Below the pieces are notes generated by a model that saw nothing but the letters and a program-made list of their open reading frames with translations, was not told the origin of the DNA and searched no databases. Made by a program: the position numbers and the translations under genes. DNA of 37,955 bases from Bacillota bacterium (GTDB taxonomy: Bacteria; Bacillota; Sulfobacillia; Sulfobacillales; Sulfobacillaceae): contig JAJZXC010000002.1 in NCBI GenBank assembly GCA_021846365.1, positions 1 through 37,955 on the forward strand, in the 5' to 3' direction. Positions 29,366-36,908 of this stretch are shown here, one piece after another (position 1 is the stretch's first letter; each line of letters begins with the position of its first letter).

Positions 29366-29392
29366 GAGATAAATTGACCCGGAGGCGGGCTT
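29347..29392 (-). other. 19-bp inverted repeat (RNA-stem capable) overlapping the rpoB promoter
   Basis: Minus strand: AAGCCCGCCTCCGGGTCAA-tttatctc-TTGACCTGGGGGTGGGCTT. All 19 positions pair in RNA, 3 of them as G-U wobbles. Confidence 0.9.
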
Positions 29393-29425
29393 GTTCGACC
29401 GCCCTTCGTCTCTGGTGTTTCTCTA

Positions 29426-29812
29426 TTATTTAATCTCGACCGCGCCGCCCGCCTCTTCCAGTTTCGCCTTGGCTGCTTCGGCATCTGCCTTGGCCACCTT
29501 CTGCTTCACCGGCTTGGGAGCACCATCGACCAGTGCCTTGGCCTCGGTCAGCGACAATCCGGTCAGTTCGCGCACCGCCTTAATGACCTGGACTTTCTTG
29601 TCTCCGGCGGCGGTCAGCACCACATCGAACTCCGTCTGCTCGACCTCTTCCGCCGGAGCGTCGGCGGCGGTGCCCGCCGTCGGCGCAGCCGCCACGGCGA
29701 CCGCAGTCTGGGCGGTAACCCCAAATTCCTCCTCCAGCGCCTTGACCAACTGCGACAACTCGAGAACGTTCATCCCCTTAACCGATTGTATGATCTCTTC
29801 GACCTTCGCCAC
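29426..29812 (-). CDS. rplL: 50S ribosomal protein L7/L12
   Basis: [85 protein letters not shown]. Confidence 0.97.
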   Translation of the reverse strand: MAKVEEIIQSVKGMNVLELSQLVKALEEEFGVTAQTAVAVAAAPTAGTAADAPAEEVEQTEFDVVLTAAGDKKVQVIKAVRELTGLSLTEAKALVDGAPKPVKQKVAKADAEAAKAKLEEAGGAVEIK

Positions 29813-29884
29813 CGTATTTCCTCCTTTTTTCGTAGGCTCGGCTGCCCGGACGAGAGCAAATTTTTTTCTGCCTGCGTCCTCCGC

Positions 29885-30409
29885 TTAGGCGCCTTGCTCC
29901 TTTTGCTGCCGGATCTGGTCCAACGCCCGCGCCAAGTTTCCCACCGGGGCGCTTAATACCCAGGCCAGCTGCTGGATAGGTGCCATCAAGGTGCCGGCCA
30001 GCTTTCCCAGCAATACCTCCCGACCCGGCAATTCGGCCAGGCTGCGCACCGCCTGGGCGCTCATCACGGACCTGCCCAGGATACCACCCTTAATCTCCAT
30101 CCGCCGAAACTCGCGCACCGCCTCGGTCATCACCTTGGCCGCGCTAACCGGATCCGCCCAGGAAAAGGCCACTGCCGTGGGACCGGTCAGCACCGGATCC
30201 AGCCCTTCAATCCCGACTTCATCCGCCGCTCGCTTAATTAAGGTGTTTTTGATCACCTTAAGCACCACCTCGCGCTCGGCCAGCCGCTTGCGCAACTGAC
30301 CCAGCTGCTGCACGGTGAGCCCACGATAATCGGCCAGCACGACCGACTCAGCACGCTCAAGGTCGCCTCTCGTTTCGGCGATTACCTCGGCTTTTTTCGC
30401 CGTGGCCAT
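29885..30409 (-). CDS. rplJ: 50S ribosomal protein L10
   Basis: MATAKKAEVIAETRGDLERAESVVLADYRGLTVQQLGQLRKRLAEREVVLKVIKNTLIKRA. GGAGG upstream of the ATG at 30409. Confidence 0.96.
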   Translation of the reverse strand: MATAKKAEVIAETRGDLERAESVVLADYRGLTVQQLGQLRKRLAEREVVLKVIKNTLIKRAADEVGIEGLDPVLTGPTAVAFSWADPVSAAKVMTEAVREFRRMEIKGGILGRSVMSAQAVRSLAELPGREVLLGKLAGTLMAPIQQLAWVLSAPVGNLARALDQIRQQKEQGA

Positions 30410-30425
30410 GGCCCACCTCCTTTCA

Positions 30426-30465
30426 CCAAAAATCTCCTCCACCCTGCATCATGTAGGGCGAGGAG
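30426..30465 (-). terminator. Attenuator/intrinsic terminator in the rplJ leader
   Basis: Minus strand: CTCCTCGCCCT-acatgatgc-AGGGTGGAGGAG followed by ATTTTTGG, just upstream of the rplJ SD. Confidence 0.7.
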
Positions 30466-30545
30466 TACGGAAAACCCATCCGCGGTCCACCTACACCTGG
30501 ACAGGATGATTAAGCCGTATCGGCCCCTGTCGTCTTGGGCTTCGG
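30466..30545 (-). ncRNA. Ribosomal protein L10 leader-like structured 5'UTR
   Basis: Minus strand: CCCAAGACGACAGGGGCCGATACGGCTTAATCATCCTGTCCAGGTGTAGGTGG resembles the bacterial L10 leader core (..AAGACxxxAGGxGCC..GGCTTAAT..CCTGCCxAGGTG..). Confidence 0.7.
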
Positions 30546-30549
30546 CGGT

Positions 30550-30578
30550 AGTGTAGCAGGTTTTGGCGGGCGGTGCAA
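30550..30578 (-). promoter_or_regulatory. Sigma-A-type promoter for rplJL
   Basis: Minus strand: TTGCAC (30578-30573), 17-nt spacer, TACACT (30555-30550), just upstream of the L10 leader-like sequence. Confidence 0.65.
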
Positions 30579-30613
30579 GACGGGCCAAAACCCCGGCCTA
30601 AGCCCTCAAGAGT

Positions 30614-30629
30614 CGGGGCCTCAGCCCCG
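30614..30629 (-). other. GC hairpin containing a stop codon
   Basis: Minus strand: CGGGGC-TGAG-GCCCCG. The TGA in the loop is the stop of the 143-aa ORF. No following U-tract. Confidence 0.6.
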
Positions 30630-31052
30630 GCTGCTTTGGCTTCCCGTATTGTGATAGTCCTGCAGTACACGCTCAACCAGCGCCTGCAATTTGGCCTCGG
30701 TGTCGTGCGGGGCAGAGTCGTCCTCGTCCATCGCTGCCGGCTCCAACCGGATTGACGGGTCTTTTGACCCCGTCGTCGACTCCTTGGCCTCGATGTCGGC
30801 AGCCACCTTGTCCCGTTCCGCCAGGGAAAGGTTTTGCAAGGCACGCTGCAACTCGCCGAGACGCCCGCCGCTAAAGCCGACCAACCCAATCAATCCGGCC
30901 AACGCCACCGCCAGTCCCATCCCTACCGACATGCTGACCGCACCCGTTAACGGCGACCCGCTCCCCGGCGCGTAGCCGACCACAAAGGGCGCCACGCCGA
31001 TCCACACCCCGGCCAACACCACTGCTATCGAAAAACCTGCGGCCGCTTTCAC
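30621..31052 (-). CDS. Small two-TM membrane protein, SPW-repeat-like, with soluble C-terminal tail
   Basis: 143-aa ORF: VLAGVWIGVAPFVVGYA..VGMGLAVALAGLIGLVG then an acidic tail ending LQALVERVLQDY. Weak similarity to the ORF immediately upstream. Confidence 0.6.
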   Translation of the reverse strand: MKAAAGFSIAVVLAGVWIGVAPFVVGYAPGSGSPLTGAVSMSVGMGLAVALAGLIGLVGFSGGRLGELQRALQNLSLAERDKVAADIEAKESTTGSKDPSIRLEPAAMDEDDSAPHDTEAKLQALVERVLQDYHNTGSQSSRG

Positions 31053-31054
31053 AC

Positions 31055-31531
31055 CTATCTGCCTCCCCGTTCGCTTCCCAGGCGGCTGGATTTCGTCTCC
31101 GGCAGGTCGCGAAGCAGGGTCGAGGCAACTTTTTCCAGTTCCTCGGCTCGATAATGATCCCCGCTCTGCGCCTGCTCCGATCGCAAGTCTTCCAGCACCG
31201 CCTCGGCCAATTTCGCCAGTTCTCGCTCCCAGTTGTCGGCGACTTCGGTCTCCGCCTCGGCCGTCAAGCTGTTCTCCTCGGGCTCCACCACGGGCGGCGC
31301 CATCCGCTCATGAGCGGCCCGCACCTGACCAGCCAGGTCCCGTTGCCAAAGCCACCAGCTGGTTAGGGCCAGCACCACCACCAAGAGTCCCGACCAAAAC
31401 ATCGTCAGCGTAGCATGCCCCCAGTTGGCCCCCGCGCGACTGAGATGCAAGGCGAAGGGACTTACCATCAGGGCCACCCCGGCCAGCACCGCGGCCGTCA
31501 TGCCGCTGATTGGCCACAAATATTTCTGCAC
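31055..31531 (-). CDS. Small two-TM membrane protein, SPW-repeat-like, with soluble C-terminal tail
   Basis: 158-aa ORF: AAVLAGVALMVSPFALHLS..FWSGLLVVVLALTSWWLW then an acidic tail with LAKLAEAVLEDL. Confidence 0.6.
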   Translation of the reverse strand: MQKYLWPISGMTAAVLAGVALMVSPFALHLSRAGANWGHATLTMFWSGLLVVVLALTSWWLWQRDLAGQVRAAHERMAPPVVEPEENSLTAEAETEVADNWERELAKLAEAVLEDLRSEQAQSGDHYRAEELEKVASTLLRDLPETKSSRLGSERGGR

Positions 31532-31549
31532 GTTAAACCCTCCCTACCG

Positions 31550-33436
31550 CTAACTCCCGCCGGAGCCGGCCCTTGCCTCGGGCACTTTTCCGCTTTCCAC
31601 CATCTTTAACAGGCTGAGGGCGCGCAAGAGCCGTTGCTGCGCTTCGCCGTCGGCCCCGGCCTTGGCCCCCCCGCGTGCCTTGTAGACAGCGGCCCAGGCC
31701 AGTACCTGCAGCGGATGCGGGCCCGGCCGAAGGCGACTTTTCGCCTCGTCGGCCACCGGACGGCGCCCTCGCAGCAAAGAGGCCACCGCGGCCACCAGCG
31801 ACATGGCCACCGAAAACCAGAACACGACCGCCAGCGCCTCCATAAAGGGATGGGCAATAAGGTGGGGAAAGAAAGCCCTTCCCAACAGGGTGGCGCGGCT
31901 AGCCGCCGGCAACGCGGCCAACACGGCGGGCTTAAGCACGATTTGCATCGGGTCATATCCCAGCAGCGCGGCAAACAAGGCGGCGATGGGCGGCAGATGC
32001 GCTACTGAAAGCGCCGCCGTCACCGGCACGTGATGGGAAACCAGGCCGTGGAGCAAGACCGATGGCAATCGCCGGGCCAACACGCTGATCACGATGGAAA
32101 AGAATATGCCCAGTGACAACATCTGGCCAGCATTCATAAAGGTCGCCCGCATGCCAGAGGCAACCCCGCGGTAGCGCTCGGGCACGCTGTTCATAATGGC
32201 GGCTGAGTTGGGCGAGGCAAACAGGCCCATCCCGGCGCCCACCAAGAAAATGTACCAGGCAAACGTCCAATAGTGGAAAATGGGCGGCAAGGTGGTCAGC
32301 AGGAAAAAACCCAACCCAGCCACCAGCATACCGGCCAGACCAAACCACTTGGCGCCGAAACGGTCGGAGAGGCGACCGCTCAGGGGACCCGCCACCAGAA
32401 AACCGGCCATTTGCGGTAGCGTGTCGATTCCTGCCCTAAGCGGCGTGTTGGCGAAGGAAACCCCATGAACGGGCAGCCAAATTCCCTGCAGCCAGATAAT
32501 CAGCATGAAGGCCAGACCGCCCCGGGCCACCGCCGCCAACAGGCCGGCCACGTTGCCGGCCGTAAAGGCCTGGTTGCTAAACAGGTGCAGGTCGAACATC
32601 GGATCCTCAGCGTAATGCTCGGCAACCACAAAGGCCGTCAGCAACCCGACGCCTGCCGCCAGCGAACCGATGACAAAGGGATTGGTCCAGCCCACGGCAT
32701 GGTTGTGGTAGGGCTGAATACTGTAGGTGAGCCCCAGCAGCACACCCAACAGGCCTCCGGCAAATGTGAGATTGCCGAGCCAATCCATGGACAGCGGCGG
32801 CCGTCCCGCCCGCGTTTCGTGCAGGGCCACATACGCCCAGATGGTGCCGGCAAGCCCAAAGGGCACGTTAATCAGAAACACCGCGCGCCAATCAATCGAC
32901 GCTAGCAGCCCGCCTAAGACCAGACCCAGCACCGCCCCGCCGATGCCGGCCACCTGATTCAGGCCCAAGGCCAATCCCCGCTCATTGAGGGGAAAGGCGT
33001 CGGTCAGGATGGCCGCCGAGTTAGCGAATAGAAAAGCGCCGCCGATGCCTTGCACCACACGAAAGATAATGAGCTCCCATTCTCCGCTGACTCCGTGGCC
33101 GGCAATCACCGAAAGCAGCACCGAGCCCAAAGTGAAGACGGCAAACCCGGCATTGTACAGGCGGACCCGGCCGTAGCTGTCGGAAATGCGGCCAAACGCC
33201 ACCAAAAGGATAGTCGTCGCTACATTGAAGCCCAGCAAAACCCACAACAACAGGCCGCTGGCCCCATGGGCCAGCGGATCGACGTGGATGCCGCGAAAGA
33301 TGGCGGGCAACGCGATGATCAGGCTGGTAGTATTAATCGCCGCCATCAAAATACCGAGCGTCGTGTTAGACAGCGCGATCCATTTGTAGTCAATGCCATG
33401 CCGGTGCGCGGCTTTTCGCGAGAGCGGGCTGGTCAT
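31550..33436 (-). CDS. MFS transporter, DHA2-like multidrug efflux family
   Basis: 628 aa; WIALSNTTLGILMAAINTTSLIIALPAIFRG, GRISDSYGRVRLYNAG, RVVQGIGGAFLFANSAAIL; multi-TM. SD AAGGAGG upstream. Confidence 0.88.
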   Translation of the reverse strand: MTSPLSRKAAHRHGIDYKWIALSNTTLGILMAAINTTSLIIALPAIFRGIHVDPLAHGASGLLLWVLLGFNVATTILLVAFGRISDSYGRVRLYNAGFAVFTLGSVLLSVIAGHGVSGEWELIIFRVVQGIGGAFLFANSAAILTDAFPLNERGLALGLNQVAGIGGAVLGLVLGGLLASIDWRAVFLINVPFGLAGTIWAYVALHETRAGRPPLSMDWLGNLTFAGGLLGVLLGLTYSIQPYHNHAVGWTNPFVIGSLAAGVGLLTAFVVAEHYAEDPMFDLHLFSNQAFTAGNVAGLLAAVARGGLAFMLIIWLQGIWLPVHGVSFANTPLRAGIDTLPQMAGFLVAGPLSGRLSDRFGAKWFGLAGMLVAGLGFFLLTTLPPIFHYWTFAWYIFLVGAGMGLFASPNSAAIMNSVPERYRGVASGMRATFMNAGQMLSLGIFFSIVISVLARRLPSVLLHGLVSHHVPVTAALSVAHLPPIAALFAALLGYDPMQIVLKPAVLAALPAASRATLLGRAFFPHLIAHPFMEALAVVFWFSVAMSLVAAVASLLRGRRPVADEAKSRLRPGPHPLQVLAWAAVYKARGGAKAGADGEAQQRLLRALSLLKMVESGKVPEARAGSGGS

Positions 33437-33452
33437 CGCTGGTTGGCCTCCT

Positions 33453-33547
33453 TCCTTGGACGTTGTACCTCGACTCCTTGGACGTTGTACCTCGACTCCT
33501 TGGACGTTGTACCTCGACTCCTTGGACGTTGTACCTCGACTCCTTGG
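33453..33547 (+). repeat. Tandem repeat, 4 x 22 bp plus 7-bp partial copy
   Basis: TCCTTGGACGTTGTACCTCGAC repeated identically at 33453, 33475, 33497 and 33519, then TCCTTGG. Confidence 0.97.
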
Positions 33548-33568
33548 CCTGGATTGGATGCTGATTCA

Positions 33569-34018
33569 CTATGGGTCTTGAGCTTGGAGGCGTTCGGTCA
33601 AGTCTTCCAGCGTCGTGCTCAGGCGGTCCCGCTCAGCTTGGCTCATGGCCTGCAAGGTACGGGCAACCGCCCCCTTGCGCCAAAAGTCAAGGCCCCCCAG
33701 CGTTTCTAAGCCGAGAGCGGTAATCGAGACCAGAATTCTTCGCCGATCTTGCCGGTCGAGGTCGCGCTCCACCATGCCACCCGCTTCCAGCCGCTCCATC
33801 ATTCGGGTCAGCGAAGCGGCCCGCATTCCGAGCTCTCTGGCCAGATCGCCCGCCACCACGGGTTGGGAGCGAATGCGCTGCAGCAATCGAACCTGCCCTA
33901 GGGTTAACCCGTGTGTCTTCCACAACTCAAAGGAAATGGGTTCGGCCACGGCCAACAAACGGAAGAACGCCACCGTCGCCCGAAGCACTGACGGATCGCT
34001 TTCATCTGCTTGCGTCAT
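33569..34018 (-). CDS. MarR-family transcriptional regulator
   Basis: LTLGQVRLLQRIRSQPVVAGDLARELGMRAASLTRMMERLEAGGMVERDLDRQDRRRILVSITALG wHTH. Confidence 0.9.
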   Translation of the reverse strand: MTQADESDPSVLRATVAFFRLLAVAEPISFELWKTHGLTLGQVRLLQRIRSQPVVAGDLARELGMRAASLTRMMERLEAGGMVERDLDRQDRRRILVSITALGLETLGGLDFWRKGAVARTLQAMSQAERDRLSTTLEDLTERLQAQDP

Positions 34019-34075
34019 GCCTGCACTCCTTCAACAACAGCTTTTAAGCAATCGTCAATAATTGTCTTCCCGAGA

Positions 34076-34104
34076 AGTATATGCGGAGATACAGAAGTTT
34101 TCAA
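34076..34104 (-). promoter_or_regulatory. Sigma-A-type promoter for the marR gene
   Basis: Minus strand: TTGAAA (34104-34099), 17-nt spacer, TATACT (34081-34076). Confidence 0.65.
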
Positions 34105-34130
34105 TCAGGCCGCAACATTTAACCTGAGGA

Positions 34131-34901
34131 TTATTTAAGCCGCATCCGCTCGCGCAAGGTTTTGCCCCGATGCACGGCCACCACCGAAGCCAAGGCAATA
34201 ATCAGGCCAATCAGAACGAGTTGACCCCAAGCCGCGTGCAGCGCCCGGTCGTACAGGAACATCATGGCGACGTTGGTAGCCCCCACGCCCAGTCCGGTGG
34301 TCCAAGCAAACCGCCACACCGGAATCTGGCAGCTGCCAAAGATTAGGTTGAGGGCATCGTAAGGAATGAGGGAAATCCATCGCAAAAGAATGAGTTCTGG
34401 CGACTGCAGGGTGGCGATCACACGCTCGGCCGCAACCACCCGCGGCTGCCGCGCCCAGTGCCGCAGGATGGGCGGGCCGACCAAGCGTCCTAGAGCATAG
34501 GAAACGGCGGCCGCCAGCATCGACCCCACCCACACAATGACGACGCCCAAAATGGGTCCGTAGAGACTGAAGGCAGCAAAGGTAGGAATTTCCATCGGAA
34601 AGAAAAAGGCCACGCTATGCGCCGCCAAAAGCGCAATGAGCAAGATCGGACCCCAGGCCCCCATTTGATCGGCACCTCGGCGAATCCTCAGCGCAATCCC
34701 TTCCAACCAGCGTTCCACATGCCAATGACTTAGGTAGTGCCCAACTCCCCACCATGCCAAAGCCACCACCGCCAAAATGGCGAGGCCGCCCCCAACCCAG
34801 GGCCACCAGCCCGCGGGCCGCGAGGCCCTGTCCGTCCGCGAACGGGAAGAAGGCCATGAATCCAGAAAATGCGTGTCGACCCCCTCCTGCTGCACTTCCA
34901 T
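34131..34901 (-). CDS. VTT-domain (TVP38/TMEM64, DedA-like) membrane protein
   Basis: SVAFFFPMEIPTFAAFSLYGPILGVVIVWVGSMLAAAVSYALGRLVG...LILLRWISLIPYDALNLIFGSCQIPVWRFAWTTGLG. Start uncertain; the ORF extends to 35030. Confidence 0.8.
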   Translation of the reverse strand: MEVQQEGVDTHFLDSWPSSRSRTDRASRPAGWWPWVGGGLAILAVVALAWWGVGHYLSHWHVERWLEGIALRIRRGADQMGAWGPILLIALLAAHSVAFFFPMEIPTFAAFSLYGPILGVVIVWVGSMLAAAVSYALGRLVGPPILRHWARQPRVVAAERVIATLQSPELILLRWISLIPYDALNLIFGSCQIPVWRFAWTTGLGVGATNVAMMFLYDRALHAAWGQLVLIGLIIALASVVAVHRGKTLRERMRLK

Positions 34902-35008
34902 ATCCTCGGCATCCCGGTGGATAATATTCCCTGCCTCTAGAGACGAGACCCTGGCTTGTCGGCGGGATTGCCAATCTCGCGGTTTCCGTCGCGTGCCCGC
35001 TTGGCCGG

Positions 35009-35326
35009 CTATTGCTGGCCTCCACCACATCCGCCGCCGTTCTTGAGCTTGGGATTGAAAAAGGTGAAGCTCTTGCCCATCAGTTCCGACCGGTAGCCGA
35101 TCTCCACGCCGTCAACATAGGGGCGGCTCTTTTCGTCGTACACCACCGTCAGCGACCCATAGCGTTGCCCGCAATCGCCCGGCCGCTCGGCCGTATCCCA
35201 CTCCATGGCAAAGCCGATCTTACCGCAATCACACACCTGACTCGCGCTCAGACGAAGCAGTTGGCCGCTTTGGGACGCCGCCAACTGACCTAATGCGCTA
35301 AGCGCATCCTCACTAATCGACACCAT
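35009..35326 (-). CDS. IscA/HesB-like (A-type Fe-S carrier-like) protein, atypical Cys pattern
   Basis: 105 aa: MVSISEDALSALGQLAAS..LLRLSASQVCDCGKIGFAMEWD...VVYDEKSRPYVDGVEIGY...FTFFNPKLKNGGGCGGGQQ, laid out like the HesB/IscA fold. Confidence 0.6.
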   Translation of the reverse strand: MVSISEDALSALGQLAASQSGQLLRLSASQVCDCGKIGFAMEWDTAERPGDCGQRYGSLTVVYDEKSRPYVDGVEIGYRSELMGKSFTFFNPKLKNGGGCGGGQQ

Positions 35327-35460
35327 CCCGGGTTAAACCTCCTCGCAGCCACCTTTTTAGCTCGTGGCGTCCTCAGCTTTTAACTGAATGGCGACAACTC
35401 CAGCTCCCCCCTTATCGGGGATGTGGATTGCATCAGCCGGCAACCGGAGTTGTCAAACGC

Positions 35461-35497
35461 TCTCTCGGTGATACGACCCTCTCTCTGTGATACTACC
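35461..35497 (+). repeat. Two 18-bp imperfect direct repeats, 19-bp spacing
   Basis: TCTCTCGGTGATACGACC (35461-35478) and TCTCTCTGTGATACTACC (35480-35497), 16/18 identical. Confidence 0.85.
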
Positions 35498-35666
35498 ATA
35501 CCGGCTGTCGAGGAACGAAATGATAAGGGGTTGGCTATGCAGGCGGAGAAGGCACGCCTCAGTCGGCCCAATGGCATGGCGCCTACATCTTCCTCCCACC
35601 GACAGGGATTTTCGTGATATTGCGGAGGCAAGGGGGCTAGTTTTCGCCCGCCAACGTATCCCCCCG

Positions 35667-36860
35667 CTATCCCTGGCCCAGCACTTCGCGCACCAGGTCG
35701 CTGCTATTTGCCTGCAGCGCCATCGTCAACACCCGACCGCGAGTCAAAAGTCCGGCGATGCCCACCAATAAGATGGCACCCGCCACATAGAAGGGAACCG
35801 TCACTCCCCAGCGCTGGCCGATCAGCCCAGAAATCAAAGGTGCCACCGCGGCCCCCGACCACCGGAGAAAATTATACGCGCCCGATGAAATGGACCGGGA
35901 AAAGGGAGAGACCTCCATGGCCAAGGTGGTAAACAAGGCATTGGATATGCCGCAGAAAAATCCGGTGACAACAATAATGTAGAGCAGGCGATGGCCCGGC
36001 ATTAGACCGGCCATGATGAACAGGATGACAAGCAACGGCAGATTCCACGTCAGTATCGTTACTGGATGCATGTAGCGCAAGAGCCAATTAACGACCAGCA
36101 CCGAGGATACGGCGACCAGAATGCCCCAGAAGAAATAGGTGATGCCAAGCGTGACCGCGGCGAGATGACCCAGGGTCAACGGCGAGTAGGCCAAGATGGT
36201 AAAAAATGCGTAGCTATAGGTCAAGCCAATCAGCGCATTGGTCAGCACCGCGCGGTCGCCCAAGGCGCGGAAAATATCGCTGGCCGTGCGCGGTCGCTCC
36301 TTACGCGGCGGCTCCTTAACCAGACGCCAGGTGACCAGCAATGCGATCGCCATCAGACTCGCTGTTCCGAAGAACGGATCGCGCCAACTCATCCCGCCCA
36401 AAAAGCCCCCTAACAAGGGGCCGGAGGCAATGCCGAGGCCTAACGCCGCCTCATAAAGCGTAATCGCCGGGCCCATGCCTGCCGTCGACAGACCGACAAT
36501 AATCGACAGGGCGGTCGACGTGAAAAACGCGTTGCCGAGCCCCCAGCCACCTCGAAATAAGGCCAGTACCCCAATCGATGGCGACAAACCCGAAGCGGTC
36601 GCAAACACCACCACCGTGCCCAGTCCTAAGAGCATTGTGTGCTTGCCCCCGAGACGCGTACCGAGCACCCCGGAAGCCAGCATGGCCAAGGCCATCACCG
36701 CAATATAGCTAGTAAACAACCACTCTACTTGCGACGGCGTAGCCCCCATCGCCCGCCCGATAAGCGGCAAAATCGGATCGACCACGCCGATTCCCATAAA
36801 TGCAACAAAGGTTGCGAACGCCGTCGCCCAAACGGCTGGTGGAAAATCCTTCAGTCTCAC
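35667..36860 (-). CDS. MFS transporter, DHA1-like
   Basis: 397 aa: AFMGIGVVDPILPLIGRAMGATPSQVEWLFTSYIAVMALAMLASGVLGTRLGGKHTMLLG; about 12 TM. GTG start, AAGGAGG upstream. Confidence 0.87.
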   Translation of the reverse strand: MRLKDFPPAVWATAFATFVAFMGIGVVDPILPLIGRAMGATPSQVEWLFTSYIAVMALAMLASGVLGTRLGGKHTMLLGLGTVVVFATASGLSPSIGVLALFRGGWGLGNAFFTSTALSIIVGLSTAGMGPAITLYEAALGLGIASGPLLGGFLGGMSWRDPFFGTASLMAIALLVTWRLVKEPPRKERPRTASDIFRALGDRAVLTNALIGLTYSYAFFTILAYSPLTLGHLAAVTLGITYFFWGILVAVSSVLVVNWLLRYMHPVTILTWNLPLLVILFIMAGLMPGHRLLYIIVVTGFFCGISNALFTTLAMEVSPFSRSISSGAYNFLRWSGAAVAPLISGLIGQRWGVTVPFYVAGAILLVGIAGLLTRGRVLTMALQANSSDLVREVLGQG

Positions 36861-36895
36861 GGCTGCCTCCTTAGCAAGAGTTTCTCAGTCTTTTA

Positions 36896-36908
36896 TTGTA
36901 TCATACAA
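36896..36908. promoter_or_regulatory. Perfect palindromic operator candidate TTGTATCATACAA
   Basis: 6-bp arms around a 1-bp centre, 36 bp upstream of the GTG of the DHA1 MFS gene. Confidence 0.6.

Noticed and set aside
29347-29392. Dyad upstream of rpoB as a classical intrinsic terminator of rplL
   Set aside because: No U-tract follows on either strand. Processing or regulatory roles remain possible, but a Rho-independent terminator is not supported.
33453-33547. Possible CRISPR array
   Set aside because: The 22-bp units are directly contiguous with no spacers, and no cas genes are present. It is a simple tandem repeat.
33050-33709. Plus-strand ORFs running through the 22-bp repeats (TPWTLYLDSLDVVPRLLG...)
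   Set aside because: The period is not a multiple of 3, and the ORFs are antisense to the MFS and marR genes. The repetitive peptide is an artefact of the repeat.
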